DNA of 7,221 nt from JBOGED01 sp050743625 (GCA_050743625.1 JBOGED010000338.1:1-7221); one strand, 5' to 3'. Numbered from the stretch's first letter, positions 1 through 6,191 are shown. The notes: generated from the letters alone by a model not told the origin. Translations and numbers: made by a program.

Positions 1-539
1 CCACGCGCCTCGATTGCGACAGCCTCAATACCGCCGATATCCCGCACACAACACGCCGGCTGCTGACCGCGACGGTCAGACCGAACCAGGACAAACCACA
101 ACGTTATTCCTGCCCAGACCCTAAGTCAGGCCACGGGGCTGAAATAGCATGGGGTGCGGCTCTTCTGACGTCGCGCCGCTCCGAAGGCGAATCCGGCAAA
201 TGGCGCGCTTAGTGGCAGATCCTCCTCTCATTGCGGGGCCAGCACCTACCACGCGCCTTTGTGGTGCGTGTGTGAGAACGTCGGGGAGGTCCGACCCGGT
301 TCGGTTTCACTGGCTCGCGGGCAAACTCGGCAAGCGACTCCTCCAGTTGCGGCTCAACCGCGTTGCCGGCGCACTCAACCGTGACTTTCTTCCGTATCCG
401 GAAAGCTACGGTCAAGCCCTAAACTCCGACTTGAGGGGTCCGCTGGCGCCTTGGGCTGGGGGCGTGCCAACCCTCGTAGCTGAGCGCCAGGCTGCGGAGC
501 CGCGGCTGCGGCGCACCAACTCTGGCCAGCCACCATCGC
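1..539. other. Region without a convincing gene downstream of the regulator
   Basis: No recognisable protein family is visible on either strand. Plus-strand reading through 149-539 is the antisense of other frames and has no family-like residues. A minus-strand frame from a TTG at 413-415 to 209 gives 68 residues. Its first 35 or so look protein-like (for example VEPQLEESLAEFARE), but there is an in-frame stop two codons upstream, no good ribosome binding site and no family I recognise. At the left edge a second minus-strand frame stays open off the window. The stretch around 80-130 is richer in A and C than the coding DNA to its right. A palindrome at 63-79 is listed separately. Confidence 0.4.
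63..79. repeat. Perfect 7-bp-arm palindrome, operator or hairpin
   Basis: CTGACCG and CGGTCAG face each other around a 3-base centre. The arms are perfect. There is no T run on either side, so a classic intrinsic terminator is not supported. It could be a repressor site, or a hairpin at the end of a gene lying left of the window. Confidence 0.4.
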
Positions 540-1767
540 TCATGCGCTCACCCGGGCTAGCTCGTCGATCAGGGCGATCGCGAAGGCGACCGCCTCGTCG
601 TCGGTTATCTTGGCGCCACGGGTGAGCGCCTCGGTGTAGCCGCGATCGCCAAGGTGAGCGCGGAGGGTGGTGACGGCTGCGGCCAGGCGCTCGGCGTCGG
701 CGCCGAAGGCGGGGGCTCCCGTCCGGCGCTCGGCGAGGGCGCCGTAGAGGACGGCGGCGGGCTGGTACGAGCCCAGGCGAGTGAGCAGGTCGACGACGTT
801 GCGCAGCGTCGTCCACTGTTGGGTCCGGTTGCCAAACCGGTGCCAGTGATCGATCACCTGACGGAACAGGCTGAGCGCGTGGCCGGGGTCGCCATGCCGG
901 CTCTGAAGCGAGGCCACGGAGACGAGCGCGATGCCGGCGAGGAAGTCGTTCCTGTTGGTTCGCGCAGCCGACAGGGCGCTGTTCGCGCAGGACAGCGCAC
1001 GTATCGGGTCTGATTCGAGCAGCGCCTCGGCCGTCGCGTAGTCGGCCCATGCCTGGAGGGTCGAGCTGCCGATCCCCGCGGCCAGAGCCCGTGCACGATC
1101 GGCGAGGGCAATCGCCGTGCGCTCATCACTGCGGTAGGCGGCCGGGCATGCCTGCGTGACGACGGCGTAGGCCAGCGTCCAGGCGTCACCGGCGCGCTCG
1201 GCCAGCCGTGCCGCTTCCGCATAGCTGCGCTCGGACTCGTCGAGCCGTCCCTCGAACATCGCGACATCGGCGAGGACGTACCGTGCGTACCGGCAGACCG
1301 GATCGGTGGGGTCACCTGCGGCCTCCATGCCGCGGTGCGCCAGCCTGGCGGCCTCGACGAGGTTGCCGCGGTCGCGCGCACCGGTCGCGGCGGACACGAG
1401 CGCGACGGGCAGCAGCGGGTGCGTCCCGCCGCCGGTCACCGCCACGGCCCGCGCGGCCCACGCCGCGACCTCAGGCGGGCCCCAGCTATCGACGTACCAA
1501 AGGAGCGCGGCGGACAGCCGCAGCGCCAGGTCGAGGTCGTGCTCGACCGCCCAGCGGTGGGCCGCGCGGAGATCGTCGAAGCATGAGGCGATGGTCTCCG
1601 TGGCCGTGCGCTCGTCCTGCCCGAGTAGACCCTGCCCCGTGGTCTCCGCGAGCTCCACGTGGTAGCGCGCGTGAGCAGCCTCGACCCGAGGCGATTCCTC
1701 GGCCAGCCGTTCCCTGCCGTACGCGCGGAGGGTTTCCAGCAGCGTGTACCAGGCTGGCACTTGGGGC
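540..1767 (-). pseudogene. C-terminal TPR-like segment of the regulator
   Basis: About 408 uninterrupted codons start with PAWYTLLETLRAYGRERL, the conserved motif that normally directly follows the ATPase domain in this family. Alanine-rich helical repeats follow (LAHRGMEAAG, AEAARLAERAGDAW, LADRARALAAG). It ends with the family's usual AAVLYGAL and DDEAVAFAIALIDE blocks and a TGA. A GTG or similar codon at its 5' edge might let it be called as its own gene. The repaired junction with the segment at 2303-2807 shows that it is the distal half of the regulator. Confidence 0.8.
1760..1767. repeat. Target-site duplication, left copy
   Basis: GCACTTGG directly abuts the left end of the element. 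On the minus strand it supplies the codons reading QV just before PAW of the regulator. Confidence 0.85.
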
Positions 1768-1794
1768 TCTTGTCACCTATCCGTGGGTGGCTGA
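1768..1794 (+). repeat. Left terminal inverted repeat of the element
   Basis: It begins GGCTCTTGTCAC and contains TCCGTGGGTG. It pairs with the right end at 21 of 27 positions; the differences are at positions 2, 3, 8, 13, 15 and 26. Confidence 0.8.
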
Positions 1795-1922
1795 TCCCCG
1801 TCTACGCAGGCAGCAGCCGCCTTCTTCCCATATCGCCCGCACACGGCGCGTAGACACCAGCAGACCCACCCCCAAGCCGGAACGGACGGGAGGCGCCGGC
1901 CTTCCTCTGCCGCTCCAGGAAA

Positions 1923-1949
1923 CCCCGCCGAGCCCGCACCCTAACCCCC
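1923..1949 (-). other. G-quadruplex motif inside the mobile element
   Basis: On the minus strand four G tracts of 5, 3, 3 and 4 are separated by loops of 3, 3 and 6 bases. This meets the usual definition of four tracts of at least three Gs with loops of 1-7. It lies on the coding strand of the interrupted regulator. Confidence 0.5.
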
Positions 1950-2089
1950 TGACCTGCCGTTTCCTACCAACCCGCAACAAGACGCACCCCTAACCACAGC
2001 CACCGACCCGACCTGTCCGCACAGTCACGCCAGACCCACCTCGCGACCTCCCACACGCGAGCAGACAGTCCCACACCGCAGGCCGATGA

Positions 2090-2106
2090 CCTCACCTTCG
2101 GTGAGG
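2090..2106. repeat. Small hairpin inside the mobile element
   Basis: CCTCACC and GGTGAGG form a perfect 7-bp stem around TTC. No T run follows on either strand. It may be a structural part of the element. Confidence 0.4.
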
Positions 2107-2275
2107 CCACGGTCGAAAATGCAGGTCAGAGCCTATTCGTGACGAGATGGATGCCAAGTAGCCTGCGCTGGCCCACTCAGCGCCGCGCGTGCTGCCGGCC
2201 TGTGGGAAAGCCGGGCCAGCACAGGATTCGGCTGGTTGGCCGCCGTGGCGCCCCCCACTGCCGAACGGGTCTGAT

Positions 2276-2302
2276 GGCACCCACGGAAATGTGAGAAGAC
2301 AC
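2276..2302 (-). repeat. Right terminal inverted repeat of the element
   Basis: Read from the minus strand it begins GTGTCTTCTCAC and contains the same TCCGTGGGTG core as the left end. Its outermost bases (GTG in place of GGC) have drifted from the ISL3-type consensus, which suggests an old copy. Confidence 0.8.
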
Positions 2303-2310
2303 GCACTTGG
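2303..2310. repeat. Target-site duplication, right copy
   Basis: The second GCACTTGG is identical to the copy at 1760-1767 and directly abuts the right end of the element. The bases outside the two copies differ, so the duplication is exactly 8 bp. Confidence 0.85.
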
Positions 2311-2807
2311 CCGGTATGCGCGACGACCATGGACCGGTCGACCAGGTCGGCGACCACGCCGGCGACGTCGGATCCCTGCCCGGCGACGGACGCGGCCGCA
2401 TCGAGCGTGAACGGGCCGGCAAAGACGCTGAGGCGGCAGAACACCTGACGCTGCCGCTCGTCGAGCAGGTCATAAGACCAGTCGATGACGGTTTGCAGGG
2501 TGCGGTGGCGCGCGGTCTCGGCGCGCGTGATGGTGCGCAAGAATTGGAGCCGGCCACCGAGCCGGTCGACGATCTCGGCGGGGGTCATCGAGCGCGTCCT
2601 TCCCGCGGCGAGCTCGAGCGCGAGGGGCAAGCCGTCAAGCCGCCTGCACAGCTCGCTCACGGCCTCGGCATTGCCAGGTGTCAGCCGGAACGGCGGGAAC
2701 GCGGCGGTGGCGCGCTCGACGAAGAGCGCGACCGACGGCACCCCTCCCACCATCTCGGGATCGCCGGTGGCCGAAGGGGGAACCGCCAACGGGCAGGCGG
2801 CGAGGAC
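2303..2807 (-). pseudogene. NB-ARC C-terminal (ARC) segment of the regulator, up to the insertion
   Basis: Read in the third frame, this part continues with LAVPPSATGDPEM, then VALFVERA, the GLPLALELAA motif, a QTVIDWSYDLLDERQRQVF stretch and LSVFAGPFTLDAA, all standard for the ARC part of AfsR/LuxR-like ATPases. The last native residues are HTGQV. There the mobile element begins, and the frame reads on through it for about 55 foreign residues to a stop at 2133. The segment is in the same frame as the TPR segment on the other side of the insertion. Confidence 0.75.
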
Positions 2808-3279
2808 CCCGTTCGCTGGTCAGACCCAGCGGTGCGCGGCTGGTCGCGAGCACCGTCACCCGCGGGCAGCCGCGCACAATCGCGCTGGCGAGCCGGGCGG
2901 CCTCGTCGAGAACGTGCTCGCAGTTGTCGAGGACGAGCAGGAGGTGCTGGGGCCTCAGGTACTCGACCACGCGCTCGGTCGGGTTCACCCCTTCCCGCGG
3001 GCGGATCCCCAGCACGGCGACCAGCGCGTCGGTGACTCCCTCCTCGGTGACCGGGGCCAGCTCACACCACCACACGCCGTCCGGGTAACCACGCGCCGTC
3101 TCCCACGCGACGCGGAGGGCGAGGCTGGTCTTGCCGACGCCACCGGTGCCAGTGAAGGTCACGAGGCGTGCGCGTGCCAGCTCGACGGCGGCCCAGGCGG
3201 CGTCCTCACTCCGGCCGACGAGATCGACCACCTCGAGGGGAAGGTTGCCCGACACGGCCGGCGCGGTCGCGGCGAGGAT
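2808..3279 (-). pseudogene. NB-ARC ATPase segment of the regulator, first part
   Basis: This segment is read in the second of three frames. It begins with SGNLPLEVVDLVGR, the usual linker into the ATPase domain. The P-loop GTGGVGKT (3127-3150), a Walker B LLLVLDNCEH (about 2914-2946) and the VTVLATSRAPLG sensor follow. After LTSER the frame is lost at a run of four Gs (minus strand). It has no start codon of its own in a sensible place and is a continuation of the upstream fragment, not a separate gene. Confidence 0.75.
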
Positions 3280-4012
3280 CCTGGCGGATGATCGCAGCCT
3301 CGAGATCACGCAGCTCAGGGGAGGGATCGAGGCCGAGTGCCTCGGCCAGCTGGCCACGATAGTCGCGGTAGGTCTCCAGCGCCTCGGCCGGCCGCCCGGC
3401 GCGGTAGTGCGCGAGCATGAGCTGGGCTCGTGGTCGTTCACGTAACGGGTCTTCGGCCATGAGCGCCTCAGCGAACCCGATCGCCTCGTCATGCCGGCCA
3501 AGCGCGAGCATCACCTCGACGCGGTCTCCAGCCCCGCGCAGCCGCAGCCCTTCTAGCCGCGCCACCTCGGCCTCGACGAACTCCTCACCAGCGAACTCCA
3601 TGTAGGGCGGCCCGCGCCACAGGCCCAACGCCTCGTCGAGCAGGGCGGCGGCCACGAATGGGCGCTCGTCCTGGACGGCGTGCGCCTCGGCCACCAACCG
3701 AGCGAATACCGCGGCGTCGAGGTCACCTTCCGTGATCTCCAGGAGGTACCCGCCAGGGCGAGTGGCGATCTCGCCCGCGCCGGCCGAGCGCAGGATCGCT
3801 CGGAGACGCGACACGAGGGTCTGTATCGCCCCCGCGGGTTCGGCTGGCTGCTCATCGGCCCAGAGCACGTCGGCCAACTGGCCCGCGGGCACGGCATAGC
3901 CGGCCCGCACGAGAAGGGCGGCAAGCAACCGTCGCTGCTTCGCCGACCGCAGAGCAACCGCCGCGCCAGACCCATCGCTGACCTCGAGCGCGCCGAGGAC
4001 ACGAAAGCCCAT
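3206..4012 (-). CDS. N-terminal fragment of the regulator: winged helix plus BTAD domain
   Basis: This is the part of the broken regulator that is still translatable from its own start. Residues 1-92 or so form the OmpR/PhoB-type winged helix (RVLGALEV near the start, then SAKQRRLLAALL and ATRPGGYLLEI). Residues 97-242 are the bacterial transcriptional activation domain, ending with the usual LDPSPELRDLEAAIIRQDP signature. After that signature the frame is wrong, and about 24 unrelated basic residues follow before a stop. Small SARPs consist of just these two domains, so a truncated product of this size could in principle still bind DNA. That is inference. Confidence 0.7.
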   Translation of the reverse strand: MGFRVLGALEVSDGSGAAVALRSAKQRRLLAALLVRAGYAVPAGQLADVLWADEQPAEPAGAIQTLVSRLRAILRSAGAGEIATRPGGYLLEITEGDLDAAVFARLVAEAHAVQDERPFVAAALLDEALGLWRGPPYMEFAGEEFVEAEVARLEGLRLRGAGDRVEVMLALGRHDEAIGFAEALMAEDPLRERPRAQLMLAHYRAGRPAEALETYRDYRGQLAEALGLDPSPELRDLEAAIIRQDPRRDRAGRVGQPSPRGGRSRRPE

Positions 4013-4020
4013 CGCGCCTC

Positions 4021-4026
4021 ACGGTA
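4021..4026 (-). promoter_or_regulatory. Possible -10 box of the regulator gene
   Basis: On the minus strand TACCGT lies 8 bases before the ATG at 4010-4012. It fits the TAnnnT form of actinobacterial -10 boxes. The following GAGG could also act as a ribosome binding site, so the transcript may be leaderless or nearly so. No convincing -35 is seen. Confidence 0.35.
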
Positions 4027-4069
4027 GCCGATCCCTAGGTCTTATGGCAGGTGAGGTCCGCGACCCAGG

Positions 4070-4081
4070 CCCCGTACGGGG
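4070..4081. promoter_or_regulatory. 12-bp perfect palindrome in the divergent promoter region
   Basis: CCCCGTACGGGG sits midway between the divergent starts of the regulator (4012) and the ATPase gene (4113), where a shared operator would be expected. Its function is not shown by the sequence. Confidence 0.35.
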
Positions 4082-4099
4082 AGCTCGGGCTGGTCCCGC

Positions 4100-4105
4100 T
4101 AGCCT
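4100..4105 (+). promoter_or_regulatory. Possible -10 box of a leaderless ATPase transcript
   Basis: TAGCCT ends 7 bases before the ATG at 4113, and no Shine-Dalgarno sequence precedes that ATG. Both points fit leaderless initiation, which is common in actinobacteria. The box supports choosing 4113 over the upstream ATG at 4044. Confidence 0.4.
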
Positions 4106-4112
4106 TTCGACC

Positions 4113-4580
4113 ATGCTCAGAGTGCTGATCACGGGCATGTCCGGCACCGGGAAGTCCAGCGCGCTCCTGGGACTCGCCAGACGCGGCCACCGGGTCGTCG
4201 ACACCGACAGCGACACCTGGTCCCACTGGGTGACGTCCGAGGAAGGCACGCCCGACTGGATCTGGCGTGAGGACGCCATGACGGACCTCCTCACCGGACA
4301 CCGGCACGGGAAGCTCTTCGTGGCCGGCTGCAAGACGAACCAGAAGGAGTACTACCCTTGGTTCGAGCACGTGGCGTTGCTGAGCGCGCCCGCCGGCGTG
4401 CTGCTCTCGCCGGTCGCCCATCGCACGACGAACTCGTACGGCAAGAGCCGTGACGAGCGGGACGAGATCCTCTATTACCTCACCGAGGTCGAGCCATTGC
4501 TGCGGAGTTCGGCGACAGTCGAGATCGATGCCACCGCATCTCTCGAGGACGTCGTGCAGCGGCTCGACGAGCTCAGGTGA
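4113..4580 (+). CDS. Small P-loop ATPase, shikimate kinase/AAA-like
   Basis: The 155-residue product starts MLRVLITGMSGTGKSS, with a Walker A GMSGTGKS at residues 8-15. DTD at 30-32 is in the position where shikimate- and nucleoside-kinase-like proteins bind substrate. LFVAGCKTNQ around residues 75-84, LLSAPAGVLL, and a lid-like basic stretch RTTNSYGKSRDER follow, then VEPLLRSSATVEIDAT near the end. This is the pattern of a common actinobacterial family annotated only as AAA or shikimate kinase-like ATPase; its substrate is not known to me. The ATG at 4113 is chosen over 4044 because the 23 extra residues are unlike the family and a TAnnnT box sits just upstream. The gene appears intact. It is divergent from the regulator, convergent with the acetyltransferase remnant, and shares no obvious operon. 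Confidence 0.85.
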   Translation: MLRVLITGMSGTGKSSALLGLARRGHRVVDTDSDTWSHWVTSEEGTPDWIWREDAMTDLLTGHRHGKLFVAGCKTNQKEYYPWFEHVALLSAPAGVLLSPVAHRTTNSYGKSRDERDEILYYLTEVEPLLRSSATVEIDATASLEDVVQRLDELR

Positions 4581-4594
4581 CCCTCCGGAGGGTC
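4579..4594. terminator. Palindromic bidirectional terminator candidate
   Basis: GACCCTCCGGAGGGTC is a perfect 16-bp palindrome between two convergent coding ends. On plus, its first two bases are the end of the ATPase stop codon and it is followed by CTTAT. On minus, it comes just after the TAA at 4596-4598. With no strong U tract, termination would rely on the stem. Confidence 0.55.
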
Positions 4595-4595
4595 C

Positions 4596-4768
4596 TTATG
4601 GCCCGGGCGAGCCTTGCGCCAGAGCGTGAAGCGGGTGATCGGGAGGAAGCCGAGGGCTTCGGCGCCGGGGCGGCTCATGTCGCTGAAGAGGGCGGCGGCG
4701 GGCAGGTCGGGGATGGCTCGGAGCCGGGTCAGGGCCATCGCCGCCCAGTACCCGCGCCGGCGCGTCTC
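4596..4768 (-). pseudogene. 3' remnant of a GNAT acetyltransferase gene fused to the BBE gene
   Basis: From about 4762 downwards one minus-strand frame reads RRRGYWAAMALTRLRAIPDL, then a further stretch with SRPGAEALGFLPITRFTLWR. The RRRGY-x-AA block resembles the acetyl-CoA-binding motif A of GNAT enzymes, and the ALGF...RFTLW tail resembles their last strand. None of it fits the end of a BBE protein. About 110 N-terminal residues are missing. The frame has no stop at the expected end and runs on into DNA opposite the ATPase gene. A TAA in the next frame (4596-4598) directly precedes the terminator, so a frame change near the end is likely. The identification rests on motif recall only. Confidence 0.5.
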
Positions 4769-5964
4769 CGATGAAGTTGAGGTACACGCCACCCGAGGCG
4801 AAGGGCCGGATGCCGTCCCTGAAGCCCCGCGCCCATCCGATGACCGCTTCGTCGTCGGCGCGGTCCGCCCACACCGCGAACGGGTGCACGACCCAGGTCG
4901 CGTCGCGCTGTGAGAGCGGCGCGCAGACCTTCATCGTGCCGTGGGGCGGCGTCGATCGCCTCGTCGCTCACCACGCGCAGGTACTCCGCCGTCCACCAGT
5001 TGCGGTAGCCGGGCGGGTCGTCGATCGAGCACTGAAACTCGGCGTAGGGCACCCGCCCCACCAGGTCCGCCTCCGGCCCGAGCGCGCGGAAGGGCTCGAT
5101 AAGCCGCGCACCCTCCTCCGGCGCACCCGTGTAGCAGAACAAGAACGCCGAGACGAGCGTGCCGTGGATATGGGCGGGCAGCTCGTCGTCGACCGGCGCG
5201 GTGAAGTATGCGAGCCCCGGACCGAACTCGTCGGGAGCCTCCTCCATGACGTCACGCGCCAGGCGCATGAGGTCACGGCCTTGCTCCGCCGGGTAGAGCA
5301 GCAGCCCGGCAAGGACCTCCGGCCCGACCGGATGAAGCTGGAACTCCATCGTGGTCACGACCCCGAAGTTGCCACCACCGCCGTGGAGCGCCCAGAAGAG
5401 ATCCGGGTGCTCGTCCTTGCTCGCCGTGATGAGCGCCCCGTCGGCCGTCACCAGCTCGACGGAGATGAGGTTGTCGCACGAGAGCCCGTGCTGGCGCTCC
5501 AGCCAGCCGGATCCCCCGCCGAGCGTCAGGCCCGCGACGCCCGTGGACGATACGCGGCCGCCGGTAGTGGCGAGCCCGTGAGCCTGAGTAGCGCGGTCGA
5601 GCTCGTACCAGGTGCAACCCGCGCCGACGCGTACCGTACGGCGTTGCGGGTCGACCTCGATCGCACTTATCGGTCGGACGTCGATGACGAGCCCGTCGTC
5701 GCACAGCGACATACCCGCCACGGAATGCCCGCCGGCGCGCACCGCGATGTCGAGGCCGTGCTCACGCCCGAAGCGCAACGCCGCGGCCACATCCTCGGGA
5801 CCGGTGCATTGCGCGATGAGCGCCGGCCGCTTGTCGATCATTGAGTTGAACAGCGTGCGGGCCTCGTCATAACCCGTGTCTCCCGGGCGGATGAGCGTCC
5901 CCGCGAACGACCTCTCGAAGCCGCTGCCCATCTTGTCGCGTATCACCTCGACGGCCATGCCCAT
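4766..5964 (-). pseudogene. BBE-like FAD-dependent oxidoreductase, frameshifted and 3'-truncated
   Basis: The family oxidises alcohols, sugars or secondary-metabolite intermediates with covalently bound FAD. The FAD-binding (PCMH-type) domain is clear: RAGGHS with the probable flavin-linked His at residue 80, then GVAGLTLGGGSGWL and LFWALHGGGGNFGVVT. The second covalent Cys of bicovalent members is not seen near residues 138-150, so a single His link is expected. The substrate-domain motif YRNWWTAEYLR is present. At 4943-4946 one extra base in a four-base run shifts the frame; reading on in the next frame gives KVCAPLSQ and later GGVYLNFIGD. There the family sequence stops, roughly 40-60 residues short, and the C-terminal BBE segment is missing. 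The start at 5964 (or the ATG two codons on) follows a strong GGAGGAGG. No partner operon gene is intact. Confidence 0.85.
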
Positions 5965-6008
5965 CTCCTCCTCCGGAACCCGATGCTTCCGGAAGGGTGG
6001 CCGGGCCC

Positions 6009-6030
6009 GCTTTCACCGCGCTTTCACCGC
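6009..6030 (-). promoter_or_regulatory. 11-bp tandem repeat with SARP-box geometry upstream of the BBE gene
   Basis: Two perfect 11-bp copies lie in tandem. Read on the minus strand they give the heptamer GGTGAAA twice, 4 bases apart. SARP regulators are known to bind direct heptamer repeats with an 11-bp period next to the -10 region. These lie about 45 bases before the BBE start. No good -10 box is visible 8 bases downstream, which weakens the case. Confidence 0.4.
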
Positions 6031-6082
6031 GCTGGCGGGTACCTGGCGCCGTGCAGATGCCTTCGTTTCTTGAAATCGGCGA

Positions 6083-6104
6083 CATCACTCTATCGGGGGG
6101 TGAT
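6083..6104. promoter_or_regulatory. Inverted-repeat operator candidate
   Basis: ATCAC (6084-6088) and GTGAT (6100-6104) face each other across 11 bases in an AT-richer island. The motif TATCGGG occurs at 6091-6097 and again at 6115-6121. The island lies about 120-160 bases upstream of the BBE start and is the most promoter-like stretch there. Confidence 0.35.
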
Positions 6105-6118
6105 ATGATCCCCTTATC

Positions 6119-6139
6119 GGGCGGGGGCCAGGGAGGGGG
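6119..6139 (+). other. G-quadruplex motif upstream of the BBE gene
   Basis: Four G tracts (3, 5, 3 and 5 Gs) are separated by loops of 1, 3 and 1 bases. Short loops make this a strong canonical motif. It is on the strand that would be the template for BBE transcription. Confidence 0.55.
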
Positions 6140-6191
6140 CGTCAAGCCCACAAGAGGGCGGGTCAGCTTCGTGAGTAGCGGGCGCGGAAGG

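Larger units (their letters stand above)
1768..2302. mobile_element. 535-bp non-autonomous insertion element (MITE-like, ISL3-type ends)
   Basis: The element is bounded by identical 8-bp copies of GCACTTGG (1760-1767 and 2303-2310), as expected for target duplication. Its ends are inverted repeats matching at 21 of 27 positions (1768-1794 against 2276-2302), with an identical core TCCGTGGGTG at 1783-1792 and its complement at 2278-2287. The left end starts GGCTCTT, which with 8-bp duplications is the known habit of ISL3-family elements. No transposase motif can be read inside in any frame. Excision of the element plus one target copy gives HTGQVPAWYTLLETLR across the join, exactly the family sequence. 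The interior is strongly strand-biased (C-rich on plus at 1860-2090). A MITE is the best reading; a deletion derivative of a full IS is the alternative. Confidence 0.85.
540..4012 (-). pseudogene. AfsR/SARP-like regulator (BTAD, NB-ARC, TPR), disrupted by an insertion and two frame changes
   Basis: The intact family consists of large ATP-binding transcriptional activators. An N-terminal OmpR-like winged helix and a BTAD domain bind promoter repeats, an NB-ARC ATPase acts as the switch, and C-terminal TPR-like repeats sense partners. All parts are present in order here: winged helix and BTAD (4012 to about 3280), P-loop at 3127-3150, Walker B around 2914-2946, an ATSR sensor near 2860, a GLPLALEL motif near 2630, and TPR-like helices from 1760 to 540, ending at a normal TGA. 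Removing the 535-bp insertion and one target copy leaves about 2930 bases, or 976 codons, within the usual family length. The frame changes twice, near 3278 and at 2807-2810, each time in the direction of one extra base. The start ATG at 4010-4012 follows GAGG, and a TACCGT box lies 8 bases before it. The gene is divergent from the ATPase gene. As sequenced it cannot make a full protein. Confidence 0.88.

Noticed and set aside
158..170. GGCTCTTCTGACG, resembling an ISL3-type end
   Set aside because: Only the outer 7-9 bases resemble the ends of the element. No matching inverted partner or target duplication is found in the window.
1208..1993. Plus-strand open frame opposite the regulator and running into the mobile element
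   Set aside because: It is an arginine- and proline-rich translation typical of an antisense frame and crosses the boundary of the insertion.
2807..3281. Programmed ribosomal frameshifting in the regulator
   Set aside because: No slippery heptamer with a downstream structure is apparent, and a third disruption (the insertion) already inactivates the gene.
2307..3291. Overlapping plus-strand open frames opposite the ATPase domain of the regulator
   Set aside because: They are antisense to clear NB-ARC motifs and have no start signals or recognisable domains.
4771..5844. Long plus-strand open frame opposite the BBE gene
   Set aside because: It mirrors the BBE coding strand in GC-rich DNA, has no family-like motifs, and the minus strand carries clear FAD-binding motifs.
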